This document shows, in pieces, positions 27,201 to 37,479 of a DNA stretch of 64,000 nucleotides. A model generated the notes under the pieces. That model had not been told where the DNA came from. It saw only the letters and a program-made list of their open reading frames with translations, and made no database searches. A program made the translations under genes and the position numbers. Positions within the stretch are counted from its first letter, which is position 1. Every line of letters begins with the position of its first letter. The stretch is from Mycteria americana (Eukaryota; Chordata; Aves; Ciconiiformes; Ciconiidae): contig NC_134373.1 of assembly GCF_035582795.1 (NCBI RefSeq), positions 17,382,001-17,446,000 of the forward strand. Reading direction: 5' to 3'.

Positions 27201-30200
27201 GTATATGTTGATTTCTACAAAATGAAGGTGTAGAAGACATACAGAATTATGATATATTTGTGTGTTACCGATAATGAGCATTAGCTAGAGTTCTGACTAG
27301 ACTTTGATCTTCCAAAGCATTGGAAGATCATCTCATGCATTTAACCTAAGGAGGTGGAATTGCTCAGATTACCTCAGTGCTATCACTAAAAATTAAGTTT
27401 AGTGTGCGTAGCCTTCAGGTGGAAGGGAAGCAGATACTGTGGGGCTTTAATGTATTATTTCACCAGACTCTTGTGTGTGTGTGTGTTGCAGACCTGTAGC
27501 AGCATGATTAAAAATACATCTATCCTTCTATCCAGTTAATGATTCCTGTGTAACATGTTAGAGGTCTGATTTGTGCAAGATTTTTGATAACCATATTTGG
27601 CTTTAAGCATACATTGCTGTAAACATAAAATAAGCTGAGGTAAAAAATGGTAAGTAAAGGGACAGTGAAAGTTGAGAAGTACCATTAGCTGACCAAACAC
27701 AGGACAGACCTGAAGACAGTATAGTAGCTGTCAAAAGCACTGCACGTAGAGGCCGCCTGCTACTGAAACACCTTCCATGGCTTTGCAGCCTTGGCTCTAA
27801 GTGGTAATTTGACAAATGAAGAAGAGAAAGAGAAGAGATGCTGGAAGAATTAGACACACGTGATGGTTACACATGCAGCAGTAGAGAGCGCTTTAAGTTA
27901 GTAAGCAGAAGTAAAATACACTTCAGCTGAGAGGAAAAAGGAAAAATGTAGCATCTGTAAAAGCAGTGAAATGTGTAAAACACAAGGCACTAATTTCACA
28001 TAATTCCAATTTCACATTTACTTAAACCAACCTATGTCCTTTACTAGGTTTGCTTCCAGCAAATCAGTTCCTTTAGTTCCTTGTATGATTGTAGAAACCA
28101 AGTGCTGGGATTGACAGTTTTATATTTTAAGAAGCTACATTAGCTTACAGGGTGGGGATGTCTCATGATTGCTTCAGCTTGTGTATGCAACGGATGGAAC
28201 AGAGCTGTGTAGCTGACGGGGAGGGGAGGTGGAACTAACATTGCTTTCAGCTAGGGAGGGGAGAGTGAGACCTCCTCTTGGAGGCAGCCTGTGGGGCAGC
28301 TCCGAAATTGCAGTCTTAGTTGAATGCAAATGTTAAAGAAAAGAAATAGCAAAAAATAATGGAAGAAGAAATGGGGGGGGAAAAATGTAGTAACTGTAAA
28401 AAGGAACCCATGATCAGAAGGGAGTGAGAAAGCTGAATTGCTTTAGCTCTTCTGTCTGCAGTGAACATAGCCTTTTGTGAAGCTGAGAGAATATAGAGTG
28501 GGCAGGGTGTGCTTGTTTTTTAAAATGGTAATGCTGGGGAAAAAAGCGAGTCCAATTTTTCTGTCTTTTCCTAGTTTACCCTTTAGCATCTTTAAATGTA
28601 TCGTTATACTTGCCACGTTAGGTTGAGCCATGGTCCATGTAAACCATTATCCTGGTTGGGTAAGAGCTAGTAGGCAATGTTTAGGGAGAACTGTAAGAAA
28701 AGCAGTGTATTTAGAGGGAGCTTACTCCTTATCTTCTGTCTTAGCAGTTTTGGGAAGTGCCATTTTTTTCCATGATACAATAGTGAATTAAAGATCTTTA
28801 CAAAAGATCATTCACCGTCTGTATGGGATGTCAGATATTTTTCAAAGCTGTTTACTTCATGATTGGATAGGTATACATACTTTCTTAACTAAGCTGAATA
28901 GTAACTTGTTGAGCATTGTATGAAAACTGTTGGACAACACAGTATATAAATTGCCTGTAAAATTGGGAAAGAGATTCATTGTGTTCTTTAAAGCAAGTGA
29001 TGGACTAAAAACACAGGCTCTTCCTGCCATAAACATCACCAGAAGTGTTATCATTGGGAGAACAGAAATGAGTTAAGTAACCTTTAAAGCTATAAATGAA
29101 GCTAGAATTGCTATGTGAACTTGTCACATCTCTCCAGAAATAATTCAATCATTTTAAAGTTTGTTAATTTTTAATCTGGAAGACAGTTACTCTAGACCTA
29201 GCCTCGAGTTGTTTTGATAACACTAGCAAGAATGTCTTTGTGGGCAAATCTATTTTCATGTGTCTGATTATTCAGGATACCCTCCTAGAAGTCATTGTAA
29301 TATTTAATTAAAATGTTAAAATATTTAATTACTGTAAACCACGGGGGATACCAATGTTGTAATTGCATTTAAGATGAAGAAGAAAAGTAATTTGTTTTTC
29401 AAGTCTTGCTGACTTTATTAGCAGTGGTATCAGCACTTTACCCTTTTTATTGTTTAAAAACTGATTAACTGCAGCATTACTGTAAAACAGGATAATATAA
29501 AAAGTTAATATGCATTTTAATACATCACACTAACACAGTGTGACAGTGTTGAAAGGAATGCCTTTAAACACATCTGTAAAGTTCTTTCATATGTTACTGC
29601 CTCGATATTTGGAGGGGGTATTTTTTTCTTGTTCAGCACGGTTGGCTTTTTATTTGTTTTGAGTTTTTGTGATGGCCAAAATGTTTCTTTTTGGAATACG
29701 TGCTTGGAAGAATGGCACAAGTGGGAGAATATGAAATCTGGTATATGTTACAGTAAACTGGTGTAAGATATAAAGAGGACAAAAAGCTTGAAATTATCCT
29801 TTTCTTTTAATGGGAGTGTTGTTATTAGTTTAAAAAGAAATTAAACTAATTGTGAAAGATACACGACTGACAGCTGAAAACCTATTTGGGAATGTCACAA
29901 ATTGGCTTATGCTATGAAGTTGGTCTTATGAGAAAATAATAATAAAAAAAGTTAATGGGAAAAACTGCAATCCTGTTTAAGTGCCATGTATTTCATGGCT
30001 CTTAATTTATATAAAAGTGTTTACATCAATTGTCTTAATTAATGTTTCAAAATGTGTCCTAAACCAATTCATAGCTATATTACAATCTGTAATTTACGCA
30101 TTAGGTCAGAGGAATAAGTTTAAAATCAAACTCATGTAAGCTTACTTGCCTAGATCACTGCTTTCAGCCAGTGAAGGGCTCTGGTCCTAGAGGCAAGGTA

Positions 30201-33200
30201 CAAAGCAGAATCCACCCTTGTGGGTTTCCTTCTGGTTCTTGGTTTGGTGTGTGTGAAAGAATAGGAGGTGGTAGCTGCCAGAGGGTGATTCGATAATGAT
30301 CTTGGGGTGATGGTATTGGGGAACAAGGAGAAAAGGAGCCAGACAACCTGTATTCCAAAAAGACTGGGTCTGTTTTAGATAGTTGGTATCAATGGAAGGA
30401 GAGCATCTTCTGTGGGATTGCGGTAGCTGGTGCTTACATCCATGCCCACCATGGAGACGGGGAAAAATGGAAGGTGGACTGTTGGTCATGGGAGATGCCC
30501 AAAAGTTTTGGGAAGCTAGTCTAGCTAGGCTTCCTCTGCTCCTTCCTAGCCAAGAAGGAGATATGCTCTTCTAGAGCATGATTTACAGCATGAGCCTAAA
30601 ACAGCTTCTTTAGAAAAGTTCCTCTCACTCTCTTGGTTATAAAGGAAGTCTAGGCAGATCAGCCTCCCAGGGCTGAGTTTTTAGTCTTTCTGAATGTCAC
30701 CCTTAGGCTTCTCCGGTGAAGCAATTGCAGTGAAACACTGCCTTCTGCTTGCTTATGGTAAGCAGAGCTTGTGGTGAAAACTATGGCTGAATAATTAAAG
30801 ATATTAGTATATACCAAAAATCTACAGATATTTCTAATTTTGGAAGTACGCTACTAAGCATGCACATTGTAATTGAGTTTCCAAATGGCTTGTCTGTATG
30901 TCATTTTGACATTTGGAATTTGCAAAGAATCTTCATTTTCTGTAAATGCGGGGATTGGTGCTATTTAAAAAACCAAATCTAAAACCAAAAAAACAAACCA
31001 AACCACAAACAAATAAAACTAAAACCACACAAAAAGTCATCAAAATTTTGCACTGTGGTAAAGTCAGTTTGTAAATTAGTTCTGATGTGTTTTGGTGAGA
31101 TGTACGGTGTGTTAACTCATAAGTTTTAGCTTAAGCAGAAGAGGAAATTTGAATGGCAAAAGTTCATAATCATGCCCCAGGTAATTTCTAAAACATGAGA
31201 AATTCAGAAAACTACTGATGTTGCTAATGAAGTTTTATGTAAATGCTCTTGTTTCAAAGCTCACATCCATGTAAGGCTTTCTTCAATATTTTGGTACGTA
31301 GTAATCATGGTTTTTTGCTGCTACAGTGAATTTACCTAGAGAAATTTTTTTTTTTTCTTAAACTAGAAAGAACTCTGCAATATGGTACTTGACTGCTGTG
31401 CTCAGCAAAGAACATATGAGAAATTCTTTGGGTTACTGGCAGGGGTGAGTTCTGTTTTCAGATTTTATATTTTATGGTAGATAATTTCATTGGTTTACTC
31501 TATTTTTTGTGTGCCAAACTTAAATTGTAATGGATAAATAAAACAAATAGTCTTTTTATCATTCTGAAAATTGTTATATTAGTTGATGGGTTGTATTCAT
31601 TGATTTAATTAACACTGATTATAATAAGCATAGTGAATGCAGAATGAGAGAATTCATTTCCTCTTTATATTGTTGCTTTTTTTGCCTCTCTTTTTCTCAT
31701 TATGGTAGAACAATAAATCAGTGGCAAAGGAGTGGTACTATAAAGAGGTACAAGTATTATGAGTTACCAGAAAATACCCTTTTTATAGTGCTGAAAATTC
31801 ATTTTGGAGACTGCTGTCTTTTACTGCTTTGTTCAAAGCTGCTTAGTAGGTTTTATTTCTAGGACAAGGCAGAATACTTGCTGTCCCGCGGTTGTGGGTG
31901 GGGGTTTTGTTTGTTTGTTTTTCAGTAAACAGCTGGCTCATTGTTTTTGTGTAACTAATTGCTAATATATTTGCAGTTATTTCTTAGTTAAATATTCCCT
32001 GTCTATGATATTGACGGACCTGACTAGTTAAGATAAAACACTTGTCTTCTCAAGGGAGCAAGTTATGCTGAAAGGGAGTGTTTTTTTCTATTTGCATGTT
32101 TTATCCAGTATTTGAGGAAATACTTCTGCTGATAGTCAGTTAGGAAGCACTAACCATATGAATCTACACATTCAGTAGAATTTAAATGTTAGTTTCCGTG
32201 CTCTTTGGAATGTTTATGTCCAAAATGTCTTAATTCTGTGTTCCCTGCTGCCTCTCTAATTTTAAATAGTCATTCAATGCTGTCATGAAAAAAAGTTACA
32301 TTTGATGGGGTTACATCAGGTGAAAATACTGGATGTACGGAAGTAAGAGAAATTGCTGGATAATTTGCTGTAGTTCAAAATTGATAATTACTAATTTGCA
32401 ATGCAGATGAGTTTCTTGTTCTGACAAACTGCTGAAAGCAATAAAATATATCCATTTGAAGGTATTTTCTTCTCCAAGTGTTACTTAAAAGGAAATCTTT
32501 CAGTAAATATTTGCACCATTAGGTCACTGACATGCAGCTTATTTGCATGTTTAATATTTTGTTTAATCTGGTTGTTTAATTTGTACAATGTTGTCTCAGC
32601 GTTTCTGCATGTTAAAAAAAGAATATATGGAATCCTTTGAAGCTATTTTCAAAGAACAATATGATACCATTCATCGTTTGGAAACGAACAAACTGAGGAA
32701 TGTTGCCAAGATGTTTGCTCATCTACTGTACACCGATTCAATTCCCTGGAGTGTAAGTGAAAAAGGCTATTGTCCTAGATATCTTTTTAAATAATTAATC
32801 TCCAGGATTCAGAAATAATATATAATACATTAGTTTTAGTATTTATACTACAGTTTGGAACTGCTTGTACTTGTAGCAAACTGGATTATTTTGAGTATCT
32901 TCTCAGACACTTGAACAATTCTGTGTTGCTCTCCATCTCCTCTTTCTGCCCCTTGTGCAGTCATTCTCCCTCCCCTGTTCTTAAGTAGTTGGTTTACGCT
33001 CTTATTTTGTGGAGCTCAGCTGGAATTGGTTGATTAAAATGTACTTTTTTAGAATTTTGATCTTTTAATCAGCAATGTAAATAGCAGAACAGTTCCCAAA
33101 AAACAAGCCTAAAGAAACCTTTTTAAATTATCTTGATATATTAAATTAAAAGTTTTATATAATTATAAGAAATTTTAAAATACTGCCATTTTGTGATTTA

Positions 33201-36200
33201 AGTGCCAAATAAATAAAGGCAATCTTGCTTTCTGTGATATTTATTTCTTAATTTTTAATGATGTATTATTGTATCAGGGTAACTTCCCTTTTCCTACTGT
33301 TTTATTCTTGTTTCACAGCCTAGTCTAATTGTCATTCTTCAGGCACACACACAAGTCAGTCCAAATATTTCACCTCTTTAGAACTTAAGTCCCAAGTCTT
33401 TAATTTCCCAGAAGTTCACACACCTGACTTTCTCTTGTAAAGCTTTGCTGGATAAAATAAATCCTTAAAGAATTACTACTATAAATTTCCCAGGTGGTAG
33501 AAAAGAATTTTTGAGGAAATAAGTCTTGACTAGGAATTACAGGGTTTATGTTCTTGGGGGGGAGCAGAGGAGGGGAACCAGTCTTTATTAGTTATTTCAG
33601 GAGGACAAAGGTTTTTAAGATAAATAAAAGAATGTATGTTTAAACTTAAGGTTTTTTTCTAAATATTTTTCTAAATATTTTCAGGTCCTTGAATGTATAA
33701 TACTGAGTGAAGAAACTACCACATCCTCCAGTAGAATTTTTGTCAAAATATTCTTTCAGGAACTCAGTGAATATATGGGACTTCCCAATCTAAATGCAAG
33801 ATTAAAAGATGAGTAAGTTGAAATTTTATTTTCAAAACTGTAAATTTAATTAGTTTCTTTATCTGAAAAAGTACAGATAAGAACTCTGTTTTCAAGTTCA
33901 ACTAAGGCTGCAGTTCTGTAGCTACAGTACTTCAAGAATAAGTTCATGTATAGATTTAGTCATTGCAAAGAGTCCCATTAAGCTGAGTGCGTTACCATCA
34001 ATTTGGGTTCAAGTATGTGCATGACTATTTGCAAGATGTATCTTTTATTTTTTCCCAATAATAGTTCAGCTTGTATAAGAATTTTCTAAGTGCAAGTCCA
34101 TTTTTATGTACTGTCAGCTATGTAGCTCTAATAAATGTTACTGTGGCTTCTTTTTCTGACAAAACTTAGAAAAGCACATAACAATTCCAGTTTTTCTAGG
34201 ATTAGTTGCTTATCCTTAAGTATAGTGTAAACAACACATTCTTTTAAGCCTGTATGTGATTTAATGCGTTGCATTCTGGCAGTGTTCCTTTCAGTTGTTT
34301 GAGCTATTTCCTTCTGTGTATGATGAAGAATTTAGTAGATGCTTTAGCTCATGTAAAACTTAAACTTGAAACTATACTTAGGCCCCGTTTGGGATTTCAG
34401 CACAGGTACCTAGATCTTTGAACTTCTTGGTCAACAAGTATTATCCTTTGCTATCACAGGCTACTGTGATTTCACAAGTCTCTTCGGGGCTTCACAAAAT
34501 CAGGGTTCCTGTTGTCATAATCTGACAGTATGTATGTAATTCTTCTGTGTGTGAAGAAGCTTATATTTTCATAAAAGAGCAAGTTTTTAAATAGCATTTT
34601 GATCAGATACATCACAGATATAAACAATGAAAGTATTGAAAAATGCATGCAGAGATAACTTTTGCTGTCCTATGGAGATCCATACAGTTTCTTTTTCAGT
34701 TTATGAATGTCAATGAGAATTAGTGCTAAGCTGGCATGGTGTTTAATTTAGATGTTTGTTTTCATCAGAACATTGCAGCCTTTCTTTGAGGGATTGTTGC
34801 CTCGGGATAACCCAAGAAACACTCGCTTTGCCATCAATTTCTTCACTTCTATTGGCCTTGGAGGACTAACGTGAGGAACACTTTTCTGATTTGATATTTA
34901 CTTCCCTTCTCTCCCCTCCCCGCTGCCAAAAAAAAAAAAATTGAAAAACAAAATTTTTTTTTTCCTTAATTAGAGATGAATTACGGGAGCATCTTAAAAA
35001 TGCACCAAAGATGATAATGACACAGAAACAAGATGTTGAGTCATCAGATTCCTCTTCATCTTCAGAGACAGACTCTTCCTCAGATTCTGATTCTGACAGC
35101 AGCAGTAGTAGCTCAGAGTCATCCAGCAGCAGTGACTCCTCATCTAGCAGTGGCAACAGCAGTGACTCAGGTATTTAAACACTAGCTACAACTATTTACT
35201 TCTCTTTTATTTACTTCTGTACACCTAATTATTTCTATTTCTGTGTGCTTGTTTTGAGGAAAAACTAGCTAGAGATAGTGTTGGTTTCTCTGGTTTAAAA
35301 ACTAATCAATTTTTTTAAACTTACAAGTTTTAAAATACTAAATATTGTTAATGGAAATTTATTTTATAATTTAGAAAAACTTAGTTCCATTTTTAGAGAC
35401 TTAAATATCTGAGGAACATTGTTTTGTAGATTACTTTTTTACACAGTTGATACCTGTTGCACAGTACTATCACTGCAGTTTAGTGGAGGATGGAGGGATT
35501 AGAGTCATTGCCTATTAATATCTCTGTGGGATGCTTACTGGTGAACTGCAGAGACTACAACTCTTGGCTTGGCTTGGCTTGATTTGAGTGAGCTTGATAC
35601 TACTGGTCCTTCCCTGTAAATATGTCTCTTCATGGGTCAGAAATTACATTGTTCAGTTCTAGCTGAATTATTCTTCTGTGTCTCCATTTCTAATTCCTTT
35701 TCCTCAGGAAGAATTTGTGGGGTGATACAGTAAAGGCTCTTGTCTGTAGAGAAATCTCCAAGGAAGAATTAGCTTTTGCTGACAACTTAGTGTTTTGTAG
35801 TTTTATGCATTATAATTAGTGTTTAGCATCTTAAACCATTCTGCTGATGTAGAACCTTCTGTTTGACGTGAAGTGTCATAAACATTGCTTAGTCCATAAA
35901 GTACATGCTGGTAAGAGTTAGTGTATGCAGTCTCCCCATTGTATATAACGTGAGCAGATGATAACACAGCATGACTTTCTATAGTACAGAAGCTTGCTGA
36001 TTCAAAGTTAATTTGATTTATTAAGTGCCTTTGAAATGAAAATGTTGATTAATAAAATAAAAGCCATGTGAACTGCTCATGCTTTGGAAATGCATTTTTA
36101 TTCTGCAGCAGTCTTACTGTACAAAGTCTGATTCGTGTGTCATTGCATTAATTGCTTTAATGACGACAAAGCACTAGAGGAGGGCACAGTTAAACAGGGT

Positions 36201-37203
36201 CAGAGGAGGCGTTGGTTCAGCAGAGAGCCAGATGGCTCCTGCATAGACAGCTGCAGCTCTGCTGAGCTGCTTGATAGGAACCAGAGAGGTAAGTCCTTAG
36301 TGACAAACCAACTGAGTCTGCAGTCTGCCGGTATGAACACTTTATTCTTGTAAGTTTAGGGCCTTCCCTTTTACTACTTGTCCTTTCTCTATTCAGGAAC
36401 ACATTCCTTAAAACTTGCATTTTGATATCTTTGCAGCCTGGTTTCACTTTTTTTTTTTTAATAAAATCAAAGCTCATTATTTTGAAACCTTTGTCCAGAT
36501 ATATACCCACAAAAGTTTCCTGACAAAAAATAACTCTCTAGAACTTTCTATGTAGCTTAACAAGTTAAGCATACTAAATTAAAATGCAACCTTATTCCCA
36601 TAACTTGTTATAATTTCAGATGTTCCTAAAGCCAAAAGAAAGAGAATGCAAAAGAAAAATAGAGAATCTGATAAAGTTTCCAGGAAAAAACAAGAAAGAA
36701 AAAGGAAATCACTTGAAAAGAAAATGGGAAGGAGGCAGCAAGAGGAAAGAAGTGATACTGAGAGCAAATCGGAAAGAAATCACCGAAATGTGAGAGAATC
36801 ACACAGGAGAGATGACGTATCAAAATACCATCACAGAGATGAGTCCAACGGCAGAGACAGTTACCATAGTGGAAAGGACAGGAACCATGAAAGAAGTAAG
36901 GATCTAGAAAGTAAGCACAGTAATTCAAAACCGAAGAAAGCAGAGAGAAGAGCTTCTTTGTCTGATGATGAAAATTACAGACACTGGAGCAAAGATAATG
37001 GACATCGCAGTAGAAGAGAAAGATCAAAATCTGGAGAGAGAGCCCATAATAATTCAAGTCCAAGAGAGGAGGAACGAGAAGACCGATACAGAAATGGTTC
37101 AGAGAAACACCGAGAGAAGCACAACCGTTATTCTGACCAGTACAGAGAATCCAGAAAGAACGAGGACAGACGAAGGGAGAATTCCCCACACAGACGAAAA
37201 TAG
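6251..37203 (+). CDS. CWC22: CWC22, spliceosome-associated protein (19 coding exons, 902 aa)
   Basis: CWC22 is a nuclear pre-mRNA splicing factor. It binds eIF4A3 through its MIF4G domain, brings it to the spliceosome, and so enables exon-junction-complex deposition. The exons listed below join in phase into 2709 nt with a single final TAG. The protein matches human CWC22 almost residue for residue through the core. In order it has a charged, arginine/serine-rich N-terminus (about 1-155) with the [20 protein letters not shown] stretch at about 133-155. The MIF4G domain follows (about 160-345, including [20 protein letters not shown] and [16 protein letters not shown]). Next come an acidic Glu/Asp linker (about 411-442), the MA3 domain (about 450-566), a conserved C-terminal extension (567-645), a serine tract (about 662-709) and a K/R/E-rich tail. 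The start is supported by human-like MKS and by A at -3. All donors are GT and all look U2-type. Intron sizes run from 87 nt (intron 9) to 12.6 kb (intron 14). Confidence 0.96.
6278..9245 (+). other. CWC22 intron 2
   Basis: The 2968-nt intron separates the start-codon exon from exon 3. Its last 450 nt hold an antisense CR1-like remnant (about 8800-9150). I see nothing else in it that I can name. Confidence 0.8.
8800..9150 (-). repeat. CR1-like LINE remnant, 3' end of ORF2 and adjacent 3' UTR, antisense to CWC22
   Basis: On the + strand the segment reads ...gcagcatcctgtagcaggga...gcttaactac... and ends ...tttgatgacccttcttgtg. These are the landmarks of the reverse complement of the CR1 ORF2 C-terminus in amniotes ('...LWNxLP...' region). 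Upstream wording such as aaggtccatctgttctagtc matches the neighbouring 3' UTR. It is diverged, has no usable reading frame, and ends about 95 nt before exon 3. Identification is from remembered consensus. Confidence 0.6.
9246..9313 (+). CDS. CWC22: CWC22 exon 3
   Basis: The acceptor is TTCTTAAAG and the donor is GTAGAA. The exon is 68 nt and encodes residues 10-32 ([10 protein letters not shown]...SLSPEDR), aligning with human SGHDRREN...SSPEDR. It ends two bases into an arginine codon. Confidence 0.92.
10141..10257 (+). CDS. CWC22: CWC22 exon 4
   Basis: The acceptor is CCAAATAG and the donor is GTGAGT. The exon is 117 nt (residues 32-71) and encodes an Arg/Asp/Ser/Tyr-rich stretch typical of the low-complexity CWC22 N-terminus. 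Phase is preserved. Confidence 0.92.
10410..10667 (+). CDS. CWC22: CWC22 exon 5
   Basis: The acceptor is TTTTTTAG and the donor is GTGAGT. The 258 nt encode residues 71-157, ending in the nearly invariant [20 protein letters not shown] stretch just before the MIF4G domain. The acceptor is a NAGNAG (TAGAAG, 10407-10412), so use of the second AG would remove one arginine. Confidence 0.95.
11152..11280 (+). CDS. CWC22: CWC22 exon 6 (MIF4G start)
   Basis: The acceptor is TTTGTAATAG and the donor is GTAAGT. The 129 nt encode residues 157-200, starting [20 protein letters not shown] and covering the first MIF4G helices. Confidence 0.95.
11281..13542 (+). other. CWC22 intron 6
   Basis: This is a 2262-nt AT-rich intron. 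It includes a 15-bp-period tandem duplication at 12559-12587. Nothing in it resembles an exon or an RNA gene that I can recognise. Confidence 0.8.
12559..12587 (+). repeat. two-copy tandem duplication, 15-bp period
   Basis: GGTCCTTATGCAGT occurs at 12559-12572 and again at 12574-12587. It probably arose by local slippage. Confidence 0.9.
13543..13711 (+). CDS. CWC22: CWC22 exon 7 (MIF4G)
   Basis: The acceptor is TTTTTACAG and the donor is GTATGT. The 169 nt encode residues 200-256, including [20 protein letters not shown] and [18 protein letters not shown]. These form the MIF4G core involved in eIF4A3 recognition. The exon ends in phase 0. Confidence 0.96.
14094..14147 (+). CDS. CWC22: CWC22 exon 8 (MIF4G)
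   Basis: The acceptor is TTTTGCAG and the donor is GTACGT. The 54-nt exon encodes [18 protein letters not shown] (residues 257-274). Confidence 0.95.
15091..15226 (+). CDS. CWC22: CWC22 exon 9 (MIF4G)
   Basis: The acceptor is TTTCCGTAG and the donor is GTAAGT. The 136 nt encode residues 275-320, including [20 protein letters not shown]. It is followed by the shortest intron of the gene (87 nt). Confidence 0.96.
15314..15520 (+). CDS. CWC22: CWC22 exon 10 (end of MIF4G)
   Basis: The acceptor is TTTCCAAAG and the donor is GTAAGT. The 207 nt encode residues 320-389, including [20 protein letters not shown] and [18 protein letters not shown]. An open frame runs on into the intron, but splicing at 15520 is required to restore the conserved [17 protein letters not shown]. 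Confidence 0.96.
15641..15703 (+). CDS. CWC22: CWC22 exon 11
   Basis: The acceptor is TATTTTAAAG and the donor is GTAGGA. The 63 nt encode [20 protein letters not shown] (residues 390-409). Intron 10 before it is only 120 nt and carries AATAAA at 15615-15620. Confidence 0.95.
16062..16157 (+). CDS. CWC22: CWC22 exon 12 (acidic linker)
   Basis: The acceptor is CTCTTTCAG and the donor is GTAAGT. The 96 nt encode the Glu/Asp-rich linker between MIF4G and MA3 (residues 410-442). It is built from GAA/GAT/GAG codon runs that are likely to vary in length between species. Confidence 0.94.
17424..17505 (+). CDS. CWC22: CWC22 exon 13 (MA3 start)
   Basis: The acceptor is TTTCTCAG and the donor is GTAAAT. 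The 82 nt encode residues 442-469 and include [20 protein letters not shown], the conserved entry into the MA3 domain. Confidence 0.95.
18750..18810 (+). CDS. CWC22: CWC22 exon 14 (MA3)
   Basis: The acceptor is TTATTGCAG and the donor is GTAAGC. The 61 nt encode [20 protein letters not shown] plus T (residues 469-489). It ends in phase 0 before the longest intron. Confidence 0.95.
27305..27330. repeat. perfect hairpin, 11-bp arms and 4-nt loop
   Basis: TGATCTTCCAA is followed by the loop AGCA and then by its exact reverse complement TTGGAAGATCA. It lies deep in intron 14. Confidence 0.9.
27472..27486 (+). repeat. (TG)n microsatellite, about 7.5 copies
   Basis: This is an uninterrupted TG run inside intron 14, too short to be very unstable. 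Confidence 0.85.
31367..31444 (+). CDS. CWC22: CWC22 exon 15 (MA3)
   Basis: The acceptor is a long T-run followed by CTTAAACTAG, and the donor is GTGAGT. The 78 nt encode residues 490-515 and include [20 protein letters not shown]. The exon begins and ends in phase 0. Confidence 0.95.
32600..32752 (+). CDS. CWC22: CWC22 exon 16 (MA3)
   Basis: The acceptor is TTGTCTCAG and the donor is GTAAGT. The 153 nt encode residues 516-566, including [20 protein letters not shown] and [20 protein letters not shown]. The exon is in phase 0 at both ends. Confidence 0.96.
33654..33677 (+). repeat. 12-bp tandem duplication next to the exon 17 acceptor
   Basis: TTTTTCTAAATA is repeated exactly twice, and the second copy runs directly into TTTTCAG|GTC. 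Each copy carries a branch-point-like TCTAAAT and a pyrimidine run, so the duplication gives intron 16 two candidate branch points. Confidence 0.85.
33685..33812 (+). CDS. CWC22: CWC22 exon 17
   Basis: The acceptor is AATATTTTCAG and the donor is GTAAGT. The 128 nt encode residues 567-609, including [20 protein letters not shown], a highly conserved stretch after the MA3 domain. Confidence 0.95.
34769..34870 (+). CDS. CWC22: CWC22 exon 18
   Basis: The acceptor is TTTTCATCAG and the donor is GTGAGG. The 102 nt encode residues 609-643, including [21 protein letters not shown] 103-nt intron follows. Confidence 0.95.
34974..35170 (+). CDS. CWC22: CWC22 exon 19 (serine tract)
   Basis: The acceptor is CCTTAATTAG and the donor is GTATTT, a weaker donor than the others. 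The 197 nt encode [13 protein letters not shown] followed by a long Ser/Asp tract (residues 643-709). The antisense frame over this tract is open only because of the codon mix. Confidence 0.93.
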
Positions 37204-37460
37204 TACCTAACCAGAGTTTGAAATAAATGTGCATTTCTGAGCTGTTAAAACTGTATTTTAAAATCTATTACTGAACTTTCTTTAAAAAAAAGATTTTTGT
37301 ACAAAGCAATAGTAAATTTGTAAGCATTTGTAAATTTTATCAGACTTTTTCAAATTTTCAGTGCCACTTTTTTATAACTACTGCATTGAGTCGCTGTTAA
37401 ATTCTTCCTTTCGAAAGATGAAGCTGTTTATTTTGTGAATAAAACCGTTAAGATCTCAGT
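36620..37460 (+). CDS. CWC22: CWC22 exon 20 (coding to 37203, then 3' UTR)
   Basis: The acceptor is TATAATTTCAG. The 584 coding nt encode residues 709-902, a highly charged Lys/Arg/Glu/Ser-rich tail with many RD, RE and RS pairs. It ends in TAG at 37201-37203. Tails of this kind mediate weak nuclear and RNA contacts and are poorly conserved in CWC22. The 3' UTR is about 255 nt if the distal poly(A) signal is used. Confidence 0.94.
37222..37227 (+). terminator. proximal poly(A) signal AATAAA
   Basis: The hexamer lies only 19 nt after the stop codon. If used, it would leave a 3' UTR of about 35-45 nt. Confidence 0.4.
37438..37443 (+). terminator. main CWC22 poly(A) signal AATAAA
   Basis: The hexamer is followed about 20 nt later by a GT/T-rich element (GGCTGGTTTTGTCAC). 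This is the usual arrangement for a functional cleavage site at about 37455-37465. Confidence 0.75.
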
Positions 37461-37479
37461 GAAATGGCTGGTTTTGTCA

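Larger units (their letters stand above)
18811..31366 (+). other. CWC22 intron 14, 12.6 kb
   Basis: This intron is about four times longer than the next largest in the gene and splits the MA3 domain. It is AT-rich and has scattered short open frames with no family resemblance. It contains a (TG)n run at 27472-27486, an 11-bp hairpin at 27305-27330 and somewhat more GC-rich stretches at about 28140-28320 and 30160-30580. I could not identify a nested gene, a snoRNA or a specific repeat in it. Confidence 0.85.

Noticed and set aside
34866-35156. 96-codon minus-strand open frame rich in Ser, Glu and Leu
   Set aside because: It is antisense of the CWC22 serine tract in exon 19.
36626-37234. 202-codon minus-strand open frame
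   Set aside because: It is the exact antisense of CWC22 exon 20. A/G-rich codons on the + strand read as Phe/Leu/Ser-rich sequence in antisense.
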